A stretch of 16,390 nt of DNA from Pedobacter sp. UBA5917 (GTDB lineage: Bacteria > Bacteroidota > Bacteroidia > Sphingobacteriales > Sphingobacteriaceae): the NCBI RefSeq assembly GCF_002432345.1, contig NZ_DJDT01000195.1, forward strand, positions 1-16,390. Direction: 5' to 3'. The notes below the pieces were generated by a model. It had not been told where the DNA came from and made no database searches. It saw nothing but the letters and a program-made list of their open reading frames with translations. Position numbers and translations under genes: made by a program. Shown piece after piece: positions 1-6,370 of the stretch (the stretch's first letter is position 1; each line of letters opens with the position of its first letter).

Positions 1-5
1 TTAAA

Positions 6-923
6 CTATTTCCCCCAACTACCGTCAGGCAATTGTGGACGGGCAGCCAATGCATCGTTTATAATCTTCAATACTTTTTCCCTTTCGGCCCCACTTACCG
101 GTAAACGCGGTGCACGCACCGCTTCGGTGCCGAGTCCGGTGGCAACTTCTGCCAGTTTAATGTACTGTACCAATTTAGGATGGATATCGAGTTCCAAAAC
201 AGGCAAAAACCAACGGTAAATGGTAAGTGCTTCGGCAATACGGTTTTGTTCGATCAATCTGAAAATGGCTACCGTTTCCCTTGGAAAAGCATCAACCAAA
301 CCAGCTACCCAGCCATGTGCCCCCATCACGATGCTTTCCATCGCCAAAGGATCTACACCGGTAAAAATCTTAAAGCGATCGCCAAAACGGTTAATCAAAC
401 GGGTAACATTCGAAACATCCCTCGTTGATTCTTTGATGGCCTGGATATTTTCGTATTTGGTTAAAACCTCGAACATATCCAGTGTAACCTCGATTTTATA
501 ATCAACGGGGTTGTTATAAATCATGATCGGGAGTTTAGTACTTTCTGCAATGGCGCCAAAAAATGCCAAAGTTTCATCGGGCGCAGCACTATAACGCATG
601 GGCGGTAATAACATCAATCCGTTGGCGCCTAACGATTCTGCTTTTTTAGCCACTTCTATCGCTTTTTTAGTGGTTGCCTCTGCAATATTCAGCAAAACCG
701 GAACACGGCCATTTACGAGGCTTAAAGTGTGCGAGAGCAATCCAAATTTTTCTTCATCACTAAGTACGCTGGCTTCGCCTAGCGATCCGCCCAAAATAAT
801 ACCTTCTGCACCCGCTTCCAGTTGTGATTCGATGTTTAAATCGAAAGCCTCGAAATCCAGTTCATCGTTCGCTGTAAATTTTGTAGTTACAGCAGGGAAA
901 ACCCCCGTCCATTTAATACTCAT
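6..923 (-). CDS. Dihydrodipicolinate synthase/N-acetylneuraminate lyase family protein, possible pyrroline-hydroxycarboxylate deaminase
   Basis: A 305-residue single-domain class I aldolase-type (beta/alpha)8 barrel, the usual family length, expected in the cytoplasm. Visible family landmarks are the 2-oxo-acid carboxylate-binding loop GGSLGE at residues 45-50 (GTTGE in DapA), the catalytic tyrosine in YNNP (Tyr136) and the Schiff-base lysine in AIKES (Lys164). The enzyme should therefore form an imine with a 2-oxo acid. The loop lacks the threonine pair of true DapA, and YNNP differs from the usual DapA and NanA motifs. GSLGE plus YNNP is, as I recall, typical of 1-pyrroline-4-hydroxy-2-carboxylate deaminase of the trans-4-hydroxyproline pathway, and the two prolyl aminopeptidases next door fit that. 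The substrate is an inference; 2-keto-3-deoxy-sugar-acid aldolase is the main alternative. The ATG at 921-923 is the natural start. An 11-bp inverted repeat lies 36-70 nt upstream. The next gene downstream is outside the window. Confidence 0.85.
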   Translation of the reverse strand: MSIKWTGVFPAVTTKFTANDELDFEAFDLNIESQLEAGAEGIILGGSLGEASVLSDEEKFGLLSHTLSLVNGRVPVLLNIAEATTKKAIEVAKKAESLGANGLMLLPPMRYSAAPDETLAFFGAIAESTKLPIMIYNNPVDYKIEVTLDMFEVLTKYENIQAIKESTRDVSNVTRLINRFGDRFKIFTGVDPLAMESIVMGAHGWVAGLVDAFPRETVAIFRLIEQNRIAEALTIYRWFLPVLELDIHPKLVQYIKLAEVATGLGTEAVRAPRLPVSGAEREKVLKIINDALAARPQLPDGSWGK

Positions 924-958
924 GTATTCTTATTATTTTAATAATATGATCAATAGAA

Positions 959-993
959 GCTTTAATCAAACTATTAGTTTAATTGATTAAAGC
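959..993. promoter_or_regulatory. Inverted repeat upstream of the lyase gene, candidate operator
   Basis: Arms GCTTTAATCAA (959-969) and TTGATTAAAGC (983-993) are perfect 11-bp reverse complements around a 13-nt spacer. The element sits 36-70 nt before the lyase start codon, where a repressor or activator would act. The spacer also contains a smaller palindrome (AAACT-ATT-AGTTT) that overlaps the arms. It could act as a protein-binding operator or as a leader hairpin if transcription starts upstream of it. The regulator is not identifiable here. Confidence 0.5.
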
Positions 994-1212
994 ATCATAG
1001 TGTTAGCATTTTCGGATGATCCGTTTTAAATACTTTTTCAAAAGTAGCGGATAAGGGTATGTGGATATTGTTGGATTTTAACCAATATCGGTTATAAATA
1101 GACCAATAAAAGGCAGGTGGGTAATGACGGTGAACAATCAGGCAGAAACATCTAACCGTATCAAATACAAGAGGCTTGATTATGGAAAATATTAGTCGGC
1201 TTAGATGTTCTT

Positions 1213-1300
1213 AGGTGACTAAGGTGGTCAAATTTATATGGTGCAGTTTTTTTATTGACCACCTTAGTCACCTTAGTTCACCTGAGTTCACTTGAGTTTT
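1213..1300. repeat. Perfect 19-bp inverted repeat plus degenerate CACCTTAGT-type tandem repeats
   Basis: Left arm AGGTGACTAAGGTGGTCAA (1213-1231) is the exact reverse complement of 1255-1273, with a 23-nt AT-rich loop. The right arm is continuous with about four degenerate 9-10-nt units (CACCTTAGT, CACCTTAGTT, CACCTGAGTT, CACTTGAGTT) running to about 1300. The same CACCTAAG/CACCTGAG words recur at 8112-8130 and 8183-8210, so this is a dispersed intergenic repeat family rather than a local accident. It has no U-run and does not look like a simple terminator. Confidence 0.7.
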
Positions 1301-1348
1301 ACATATTGAATAGTAAATACAAGCAATAAAAATGAAACATTTGACTGC

Positions 1349-1380
1349 AAAAAAAATGGTACCCTTAAAAGAATACCATT
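1349..1380 (-). terminator. Probable rho-independent terminator of the 465-residue aminopeptidase gene
   Basis: Read on the minus strand, AATGGTA (1374-1380) pairs with TACCATT (1355-1361) around a 12-nt loop and runs straight into eight T residues (complement of the A run 1349-1356). It lies about 160 nt beyond the aminopeptidase stop codon. The stem is short and AT-rich, so termination may be partial. Confidence 0.45.
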
Positions 1381-1449
1381 AGTTAAATCTGTAAGGTGGC
1401 AACGCCATACTCCATGAATAAAGTGCATATGCAACAGCGATCGTTGCAA

Positions 1450-1490
1450 GATTGCTTCTTCGGTTGAAAAAGCCTCATCGCAATAACGAC
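1450..1490. repeat. Degenerate REP-like palindrome (GATTGCTTC ... TCGCAATaACG)
   Basis: The sequence has GATTGCTTC at 1450-1458 and TCGCAATAACGAC at 1478-1490. This matches the ends of an intergenic palindrome that I recall as widespread in Bacteroidota (GATTGCTTCGTCG...CTCGCAATGACG). The interior has diverged and only short ATTGC/GCAAT pairing remains, so it reads as a decayed copy. Recognition is from memory of the repeat family. Confidence 0.4.
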
Positions 1491-1538
1491 TTACTGTAAC
1501 CTGACAGCACGAATATCAAAATACTTTAACAGATATTT

Positions 1539-2936
1539 TTAATAAGCATTGCTTCTGATCGATTCGATTTCTTCAGTGGTTAATGCGAGGGGTTTACCCA
1601 ACATCCGGCTACCGTTTTCGGTAACCAGAAAATCGTCTTCCACCCTGATGCCGCTAAAGTTCCTGAACTCTTCCAACTTGTCGTAGTTGATAAATTCGCT
1701 AAACTGATTTACAGCCTTCCAACGGTCTATCAATTCAGGAATGATATAAACACCAGGTTCGACGGTTAATACATAACCTGCTTCGAGCGCTTTGCCCAAC
1801 CGCAACGATTTTAAACCAAACTGCGTGGTATTTTTCAATAACCCATCGGTATAACCCACGTATTGCTCGCCCAAATCTTCCATATCATGTACATCGAGCC
1901 CCATCATATGACCGGTTCCGCACTGGAAGAACATGGCATGCGCTCCGGCCTGTACAGCATCATCGATGTTTCCCTTCATCAGGCCGATATCTTTTAGGCC
2001 CTGGGCAAGCATTTTACAGGAAGCCAAGTGTACATCTAAATATCGCACACCAGGCGCTAACAGGTTTTTAGCATGGATATAGGCGTTGAGCACAATATCA
2101 TAAACGTCTTTTTGTTCGGCACTGAATTTCTTAGCTACCGGAAAGGTACGTGTAAGATCGCCTGCATAACCCAGGGCTGTTTCTACGCCCGAATCGTTCA
2201 GCACCATTTGCCCTTCTTTGAGCTGGTTGCCGTGGTAATGGTTATGGAGAATTTCGCCCTGAACCGTTAGGATCACCGGATAAGCCAGATTGCCTCCGGC
2301 TGCTAAAGCCTCACCCTGAATTTTGGCAGCCAGTTCGCGTTCATACATCCCAGGTTTTGCCTGTTGCATTACCATCAGATGGATATCTGCGGAAAGTGAT
2401 GCGGCACGGTCAAGCTCTACTATTTCTTCAACTGATTTAATTGAACGTTGTGAAACAACAGCTTTTATAAACAGAAGTGATGATTGCTCTTTAAGCTGAT
2501 CGATTGGAATATTAAACCAGTTGGCCAGTTTAATTTTATTCTCCGGACGATAGGGCGGAAGAAAATGTAGCGAACGTTTTTTCTCCTGATATTTTTTGAG
2601 ATAAACATCAAGCTGATCTAAAGGCAGTACCTGGGTTAAACCAGAATCCGCACTTTTTTCGGCAAGGGTTTTCTGTCTGCCCATCCAAACGATATCGTCG
2701 ATTCCCATTTCATTTCCGAAGAGGATGGTTTCATTTTCATCCAAATCGATAATAGCGGCGAGCGATGGTTCGCTGATCCCAAAATAATACAAGAAAGCAC
2801 TGTCCTGCCTGAAGTGGTAAGTATTGTCTTTATAATTCATCGGGCTATCTTCATTACCCAAAAAGAGCAATATCCCTGAATTTATTTTTGATTGTAAAAC
2901 GGAACGTCGTTGGAGGTAAACTTCTTTTTTAAACAT
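1539..2936 (-). CDS. Xaa-Pro aminopeptidase, PepP-type (M24B), 465 aa
   Basis: A cytoplasmic metallopeptidase that should remove the N-terminal residue from peptides with proline in second position. Residues about 1-160 form the N-terminal domain found in PepP-like enzymes (it begins with the AMP_N-like pattern of RRSVLQSKI and NYKDNTYHFRQDSAFLYYFG); residues about 175-445 form the pita-bread catalytic domain. All five dinuclear metal ligands are present: Asp248 (NDSG), Asp260 (GDLTRTFP), His343 (GTGHMMG), Glu393 (TVEPGVY) and Glu433 (RVEDD). His350 in LDVHD is also conserved. Length matches PepP/prolidase-like enzymes (about 440-470). No signal peptide. The ATG at 2934-2936 begins directly with a family-like N-terminus. 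A second, unrelated-length aminopeptidase P lies 576 nt upstream on the same strand, but the gap and the intervening palindrome suggest separate transcription. Prolidase (Xaa-Pro dipeptidase) activity is the main alternative. Confidence 0.92.
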   Translation of the reverse strand: MFKKEVYLQRRSVLQSKINSGILLFLGNEDSPMNYKDNTYHFRQDSAFLYYFGISEPSLAAIIDLDENETILFGNEMGIDDIVWMGRQKTLAEKSADSGLTQVLPLDQLDVYLKKYQEKKRSLHFLPPYRPENKIKLANWFNIPIDQLKEQSSLLFIKAVVSQRSIKSVEEIVELDRAASLSADIHLMVMQQAKPGMYERELAAKIQGEALAAGGNLAYPVILTVQGEILHNHYHGNQLKEGQMVLNDSGVETALGYAGDLTRTFPVAKKFSAEQKDVYDIVLNAYIHAKNLLAPGVRYLDVHLASCKMLAQGLKDIGLMKGNIDDAVQAGAHAMFFQCGTGHMMGLDVHDMEDLGEQYVGYTDGLLKNTTQFGLKSLRLGKALEAGYVLTVEPGVYIIPELIDRWKAVNQFSEFINYDKLEEFRNFSGIRVEDDFLVTENGSRMLGKPLALTTEEIESIRSNAY

Positions 2937-3087
2937 AATAATAAGTGTTAAGCAAATATCCCAAATGCTATTGTTATCCGGGAAGGATTTTGCCGAATGG
3001 CTAAAATATGGGTGATATCTGCAAATTATAAGCCAGGTGATAAAAGTGGAAATAAATTTCTGCTTTGCGAAAAATAAGGCTGAAATC

Positions 3088-3120
3088 TGACAAAAGTTGT
3101 CAATTTCAAAATCATTTTGA
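3088..3120. promoter_or_regulatory. Two adjacent 15-bp palindromes, possible operator pair
   Basis: TGACAA-AAG-TTGTCA (3088-3102) and TCAAAA-TCA-TTTTGA (3106-3120) are each perfect 6-bp inverted repeats around a 3-nt centre, with centres 18 bp apart. They lie about 150-185 nt upstream of the aminopeptidase start at 2936. The first is the less AT-rich and so the more credible protein-binding site. Function is an inference; AT-rich DNA produces such palindromes readily. Confidence 0.3.
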
Positions 3121-3363
3121 TATTATTAATCAATAGTATTTTGATTATTAAGATTATAAACTATCATATATTAAGTTTTAGTTTATTTATTAGGAGCTAA
3201 TTATTAACCAAAAAATATATTAAATAGTTTATAAACAAAATGAACTAAGATTTATATTAATATAATTTGAATATAAATTAACTTATTAAACTGATTATTA
3301 ATATTTAATGATAATTGTTAAATCAAAAATTTTGTTGTAAAGCTCAAAAATCATATTCCAAGG

Positions 3364-3466
3364 CAGATCTCTCCACTCCGCAATGCTCCGGTCGAGATGA
3401 CGGATTCTTTATTAAGCTCACCTACTAACGTCATCTCGAGCGAAGTGCAACGAAGTCGAGATGATG
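3364..3466. repeat. REP-like palindromic element, two units in inverted orientation
   Basis: Two related units face each other: TCGAGATGACG at 3392-3402 is the exact reverse complement of CGTCATCTCGA at 3429-3439. The right unit is itself a hairpin, CATCTCGA (3432-3439) pairing with TCGAGATG (3456-3463) around a 16-nt GC-richer loop. This CATCTCGA...GAAGTCGAGATG pattern is one I know as a common extragenic repeat in Pedobacter and relatives, of the REP type mobilised by RAYT transposases. It lies about 45-150 nt beyond the stop codon of the 591-residue aminopeptidase and may end or stabilise its transcript. Confidence 0.7.
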
Positions 3467-3512
3467 GTTGTTTTACTAAAATGTCATCCAACGAAATAAT
3501 GATCTATGCCAT

Positions 3513-5288
3513 TTAAACAGCCTTACATTTATCTTTCAACCATTCGGCTTCCTCAATAGATAATAATGGTTGTAACTGATCAAACACCTTTTGATTATAC
3601 TGATTTAACCAGGCCAGCTGGTGTGTTTCGAGAAGCGATTTATTTACGATTGTGGTATCGATAAAACATAAAGTCAGGGTTTCGAAAGCAAGAAAATCGC
3701 CAAATTCGGTATGGAGATGCGGTACACATAAAACCAGGTTTTCGATGCGTACCCCATGGCTTCCGGTGCGATAAATACCCGGTTCGATGGAGTTTACCAT
3801 CCCAGGCTTAAAGGCAATATCGATATTTGCCGGGCTAATGGTTTGAGGGCCTTCGTGTACGTTAAGGAAGAACCCAATACCATGACCAGTGCCGTGGCCA
3901 TAATTAATGTTATAATCCCAAAGGGGTTTACGGCAGATGGAATCGATCTGATAACCTTTTGTACCTGCCGGGAAGATCAATTTTGAGCCTTCAATCAAAC
4001 CTTTTAGTACCAAGGTATAATCATCCGCCTGTTGTTTTGTGTAATTTCCGATGGGCATTACCCTGGTAATATCGGTTGTACCGTACAAATATTGTCCACC
4101 CGAATCAACCAGGAATAAACCATCACCTACAATTTCCTGATCGCTTTCGGGTGTAACGCTGTAATGCGGCAATGCGCCATTGGCGTTATATCCTGCAATG
4201 GTATTAAAACTCAGGTCAACAAAAGCAGACTGTTCGGCCCTGAATGAAGCGAGTTTTTCTGCTGCAGACCATTCACTGATTTTTTCTTTCCCCAAACAAT
4301 CTTCCATCCATTTAAAGAACCTGGTTAAGGCAACACCATCATGCCGCATTGCTTTGCGGATATGGTTAATTTCGACCTCGTTTTTAAGACTTTTGAGGTG
4401 TGTGCTGGGATTGATGCCAAAAATAATTTTAGCAGCTGTAGGTAAAAGCTGATAGAGGCCAAAACAGGTCCGTTTGGGATCGATAAAAATCGTGGCATCG
4501 TTAGCGATTGCTGCCAATGCATTTCCAATTTCGCGATATGGAAACAAACTTACGCCCTGCTGATTTAAACTGTCAACATCGGTTTTTGAAAGCTTTTGTT
4601 CATCGATAAACAGCTTTACCCCATCAGGTGTGATTAAGGCAAAACTTAAAGCAACAGGATTGTAATCCACATCATTGCCACGAAGGTTAAAAAGCCAGGC
4701 CATGTCATCAAGTGACGAAATAAAATGATATGCAGCGCCATTTTGCTTTAACACAGTGCTTACCTGTTCTATTTTGCCTGAAATATTTAATCCTGCGGCT
4801 GCCTCATCAATTAAAAAAGCTTTTTCTGCCGGTAGCCCTACCCTATCTGTCCAAATGCTGCCAATAAAATCTATATCTGCTATTGATATTTCCCTCTGCT
4901 GGAGGCTATTTTTTAATTCCACAGCCGATGCCACAGTGATCAATTGGTGATTAAAGCCAACTTTGGCACCTTTAGTCAGTACCCCGGTCAACCAATCGAT
5001 GTATTCGGGCGTATGTGGCACTTTTAATTTTACAAGTTCATATCCTGTACCTTTTAATTGCGTTTCGGCCTGGGTAAAGTACCTTGAGTCTGTCCAAAGG
5101 CCTGCAAAATCCTGCGTAATCACCAAAGTAGCGGCCGAACCTGTAAAACCAGAGGCAAAAGGAATGGCCTTATAATGCGCAGGCAGGTACTCACTGATGT
5201 GCGGATCGGCAGCCGTAATGATGTAAGCATCTATATTTTGAGCGATCATTAACTTACGTAAAGCCTGCAATTTTTCGATATAGGTCAT
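3513..5288 (-). CDS. Xaa-Pro aminopeptidase, three-domain XPNPEP1-type (M24B), 591 aa
   Basis: A cytosolic aminopeptidase P with the long three-domain layout of eukaryotic XPNPEP1: first creatinase-like domain about residues 5-135, a second N-terminal domain about 160-300, then the catalytic pita-bread domain about 310-530 and a C-terminal extension about 531-591. The metal ligands are Asp395 (VDSGGQY), Asp406 (GTTDITR), His469 (GHGTGHG), Glu502 (IEPGIY) and Glu516 (VRIENL). Their spacing (11, 63, 33, 14) matches that of human XPNPEP1 as I recall it (11, 63, 34, 14). It should cleave Xaa-Pro bonds and be complementary to the shorter enzyme downstream. No signal peptide. A TAAATTTG element on the minus strand 24-31 nt upstream supports the ATG at 5286-5288. 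It is divergent from the AraC regulator, with only about 110-140 nt shared, so that regulator could also affect it. Confidence 0.95.
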   Translation of the reverse strand: MTYIEKLQALRKLMIAQNIDAYIITAADPHISEYLPAHYKAIPFASGFTGSAATLVITQDFAGLWTDSRYFTQAETQLKGTGYELVKLKVPHTPEYIDWLTGVLTKGAKVGFNHQLITVASAVELKNSLQQREISIADIDFIGSIWTDRVGLPAEKAFLIDEAAAGLNISGKIEQVSTVLKQNGAAYHFISSLDDMAWLFNLRGNDVDYNPVALSFALITPDGVKLFIDEQKLSKTDVDSLNQQGVSLFPYREIGNALAAIANDATIFIDPKRTCFGLYQLLPTAAKIIFGINPSTHLKSLKNEVEINHIRKAMRHDGVALTRFFKWMEDCLGKEKISEWSAAEKLASFRAEQSAFVDLSFNTIAGYNANGALPHYSVTPESDQEIVGDGLFLVDSGGQYLYGTTDITRVMPIGNYTKQQADDYTLVLKGLIEGSKLIFPAGTKGYQIDSICRKPLWDYNINYGHGTGHGIGFFLNVHEGPQTISPANIDIAFKPGMVNSIEPGIYRTGSHGVRIENLVLCVPHLHTEFGDFLAFETLTLCFIDTTIVNKSLLETHQLAWLNQYNQKVFDQLQPLLSIEEAEWLKDKCKAV

Positions 5289-5311
5289 GTTGTGGAAGAA
5301 TTGGTATCAGC

Positions 5312-5319
5312 CAAATTTA
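5312..5319 (-). promoter_or_regulatory. Bacteroidota -7 promoter element for the 591-residue aminopeptidase
   Basis: On the minus strand the sequence is TAAATTTG, an exact match to the TAnnTTTG consensus, placed so that the 5' leader would be about 15-20 nt. No TTTG -33 box is found at the expected 19-21-nt spacing, so strength is uncertain. Confidence 0.5.
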
Positions 5320-5393
5320 AAAATTACGATGGTATCGTCGCAGCTATCAGCTAAAATTTTACCGGGTAGTTCTGCTTCAATTACAAATACCGT

Positions 5394-5401
5394 TATATTT
5401 G
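5394..5401 (+). promoter_or_regulatory. Bacteroidota -7 promoter element for the AraC-family gene
   Basis: TATATTTG matches TAnnTTTG exactly. Transcription would start near 5408, leaving a leader of about 18 nt before the ATG at 5426. The element overlaps an upstream in-frame TTG (5399), which argues against that TTG as start. The -33 region shows only a partial match (TTCTG near 5370). Confidence 0.5.
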
Positions 5402-5425
5402 AAACATCTCCCAGCAAATCATCAG

Positions 5426-6262
5426 ATGAACAACCTCAGGCAGTTTGAATTTAAAAAATTCGGTTACCAAACCTTTTCCAAAGATCTACCCGCTATTTTG
5501 GCCAAAGATGATTATAGTCCATTTATTAAAATCCTTTTCGTTAAAAAGGGAGCGAAAGCAACTGTAGATTTTAAGGATTATGAATTGGAAAAAGATTCGG
5601 TTTTTTTTATCAATGCAGGTCAGTATTTTGCTTTTGATGCGAATTGCGAGGGCATTATGCTTTTTTATAACCGCGATTTTTACTGCGTAGAAATCCACGA
5701 TAAGGAAGTGGCCTGCGATGGGATCCTTTTCCATAATGTTTACGAAATTCCGGTAATTGAACTGGATGACATACATTCGGTACTTTTTAACCAGATTTTT
5801 TTGGAGATCAGGTCTGAACTCGATTTGCAGGATACGGCCATGGAAGAAATGGTGAGGACACTGCTAAAACAACTGATCATTAAATCAACCAGGATCTGGA
5901 AACACGAACATCATGTATCTTCGGAAGAGGCACGGCAGGACCTGGAGTTTTCGAGAAACTTTAGCCAGTTAGTAGAATGGAATTACACCCGTTACCATAC
6001 CGTGGCAGAATATGCCGACCTGTTGAAGGTAACACCAAAAATCCTGAGTAAAAGAATCTCCAAACAATCAAAAGATACCCCTAACGACCTGATTAAAAAC
6101 AGAATTATATTAGAAGCCAAGCGTTTGCTGGTGCATACCACTTTAAGTGTAAAAGAAATTGCCTACAAACTGAGCTATGATGATCCTTCTTATTTTATCC
6201 GATTGTTTACCAAACAGGCTGCAACGCCACCACAACAGTTCAGGTTACGCTATCAATCTTAA
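5426..6262 (+). CDS. AraC-family transcriptional regulator
   Basis: A 278-residue regulator of the usual AraC length. Residues about 1-110 are strand-rich and fit the cupin-like ligand-sensing domain; a helical linker follows; residues about 178-275 form the paired helix-turn-helix domain. First HTH is about 191-211 (HTVAEYADLLKVTPKILSKR); second is about 239-262 with the family pattern KEIAYKLSYDDPSYFIRLFTK followed by PPQQFR. It is a soluble DNA-binding protein whose ligand cannot be told. I chose the ATG at 5426 rather than an in-frame TTG at 5399 because the TTG lies inside the -7 element. It precedes the hydrolase and OsmC genes on the same strand and is divergent from the 591-residue aminopeptidase, so these are its likeliest targets. 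AraC activators commonly bind directly repeated half sites, and a short direct repeat is present in the promoter of the next gene. Confidence 0.9.
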   Translation: MNNLRQFEFKKFGYQTFSKDLPAILAKDDYSPFIKILFVKKGAKATVDFKDYELEKDSVFFINAGQYFAFDANCEGIMLFYNRDFYCVEIHDKEVACDGILFHNVYEIPVIELDDIHSVLFNQIFLEIRSELDLQDTAMEEMVRTLLKQLIIKSTRIWKHEHHVSSEEARQDLEFSRNFSQLVEWNYTRYHTVAEYADLLKVTPKILSKRISKQSKDTPNDLIKNRIILEAKRLLVHTTLSVKEIAYKLSYDDPSYFIRLFTKQAATPPQQFRLRYQS

Positions 6263-6302
6263 CGTCGGGGGAAAAATGTCCTATACTTAGCGAAAACGGT
6301 GC

Positions 6303-6334
6303 ATTGCCCGGCCACGGCATTGCCTGTAATTTTG
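6303..6334 (+). promoter_or_regulatory. Bacteroidota-type promoter of the alpha/beta hydrolase gene
   Basis: A -33 box ATTG (6303-6306; consensus TTTG) is followed after 20 nt by TAATTTTG (6327-6334; consensus TAnnTTTG). The start of transcription would be near 6341, about 30 nt before the ATG at 6371. The 8-mer GCATTGCC is repeated directly at 6301-6308 and 6317-6324, over the -33 box and within the spacer, and could be a regulator site. Confidence 0.6.
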
Positions 6335-6370
6335 ACCTATCAATTCATTCACAATTTAAAACGAATCAAA

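Larger units (their letters stand above)
924..1538. other. Intergenic region with palindromes and repeats, no gene seen
   Basis: About 600 nt separate the lyase start from the stop of the 465-residue aminopeptidase. I see no credible coding frame or RNA gene. The region holds, from left to right, the candidate operator (959-993), a long inverted repeat followed by degenerate 9-10-nt tandem repeats (1213-1300), a weak terminator for the aminopeptidase (1349-1380) and a decayed REP-like sequence (about 1450-1490). Confidence 0.6.
2937..3512. other. Intergenic region, very AT-rich, no gene seen
   Basis: The part from about 3100 to 3350 consists almost entirely of A and T and has no usable open frame. 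It holds two adjacent 6+3+6 palindromes (3088-3120) and a two-part REP-like palindrome (3364-3466) close to the end of the next gene. A GATATTTG sequence on the minus strand (2953-2960), seven of eight matches to the Bacteroidota -7 element, is a weak promoter candidate for the 465-residue aminopeptidase; no matching -33 box is visible. Confidence 0.55.

Noticed and set aside
6..923. Biosynthetic DapA or sialic-acid NanA assignment
   Set aside because: The carboxylate loop GGSLGE lacks the DapA threonine pair and YNNP differs from both families' usual motif; no lysine-pathway or sialic-acid genes are adjacent.
598..990. Open frame of 130 codons on the plus strand opposite the lyase gene
   Set aside because: It is antisense to a protein with complete catalytic motifs, has no recognisable domain, and runs over the candidate operator. 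It is a shadow of the lyase gene. The same applies to the other short frames overlapping the aminopeptidases, sulfatase, SusD and SusC genes.
1431..1447. GCAAC-N7-GTTGC as an RNA gene or terminator
   Set aside because: Only a 5-bp stem with no U-run and no conserved RNA pattern around it.
5399..5425. Upstream TTG start for the AraC protein, adding nine residues
   Set aside because: The TTG lies inside an exact -7 promoter element, so it would not be in the transcript; the ATG at 5426 begins a normal AraC N-terminus.
6299..6370. Longer start for the alpha/beta hydrolase, adding 24 residues
   Set aside because: It lies upstream of the predicted transcription start and would place a non-signal segment before a clear signal peptide starting at 6371.
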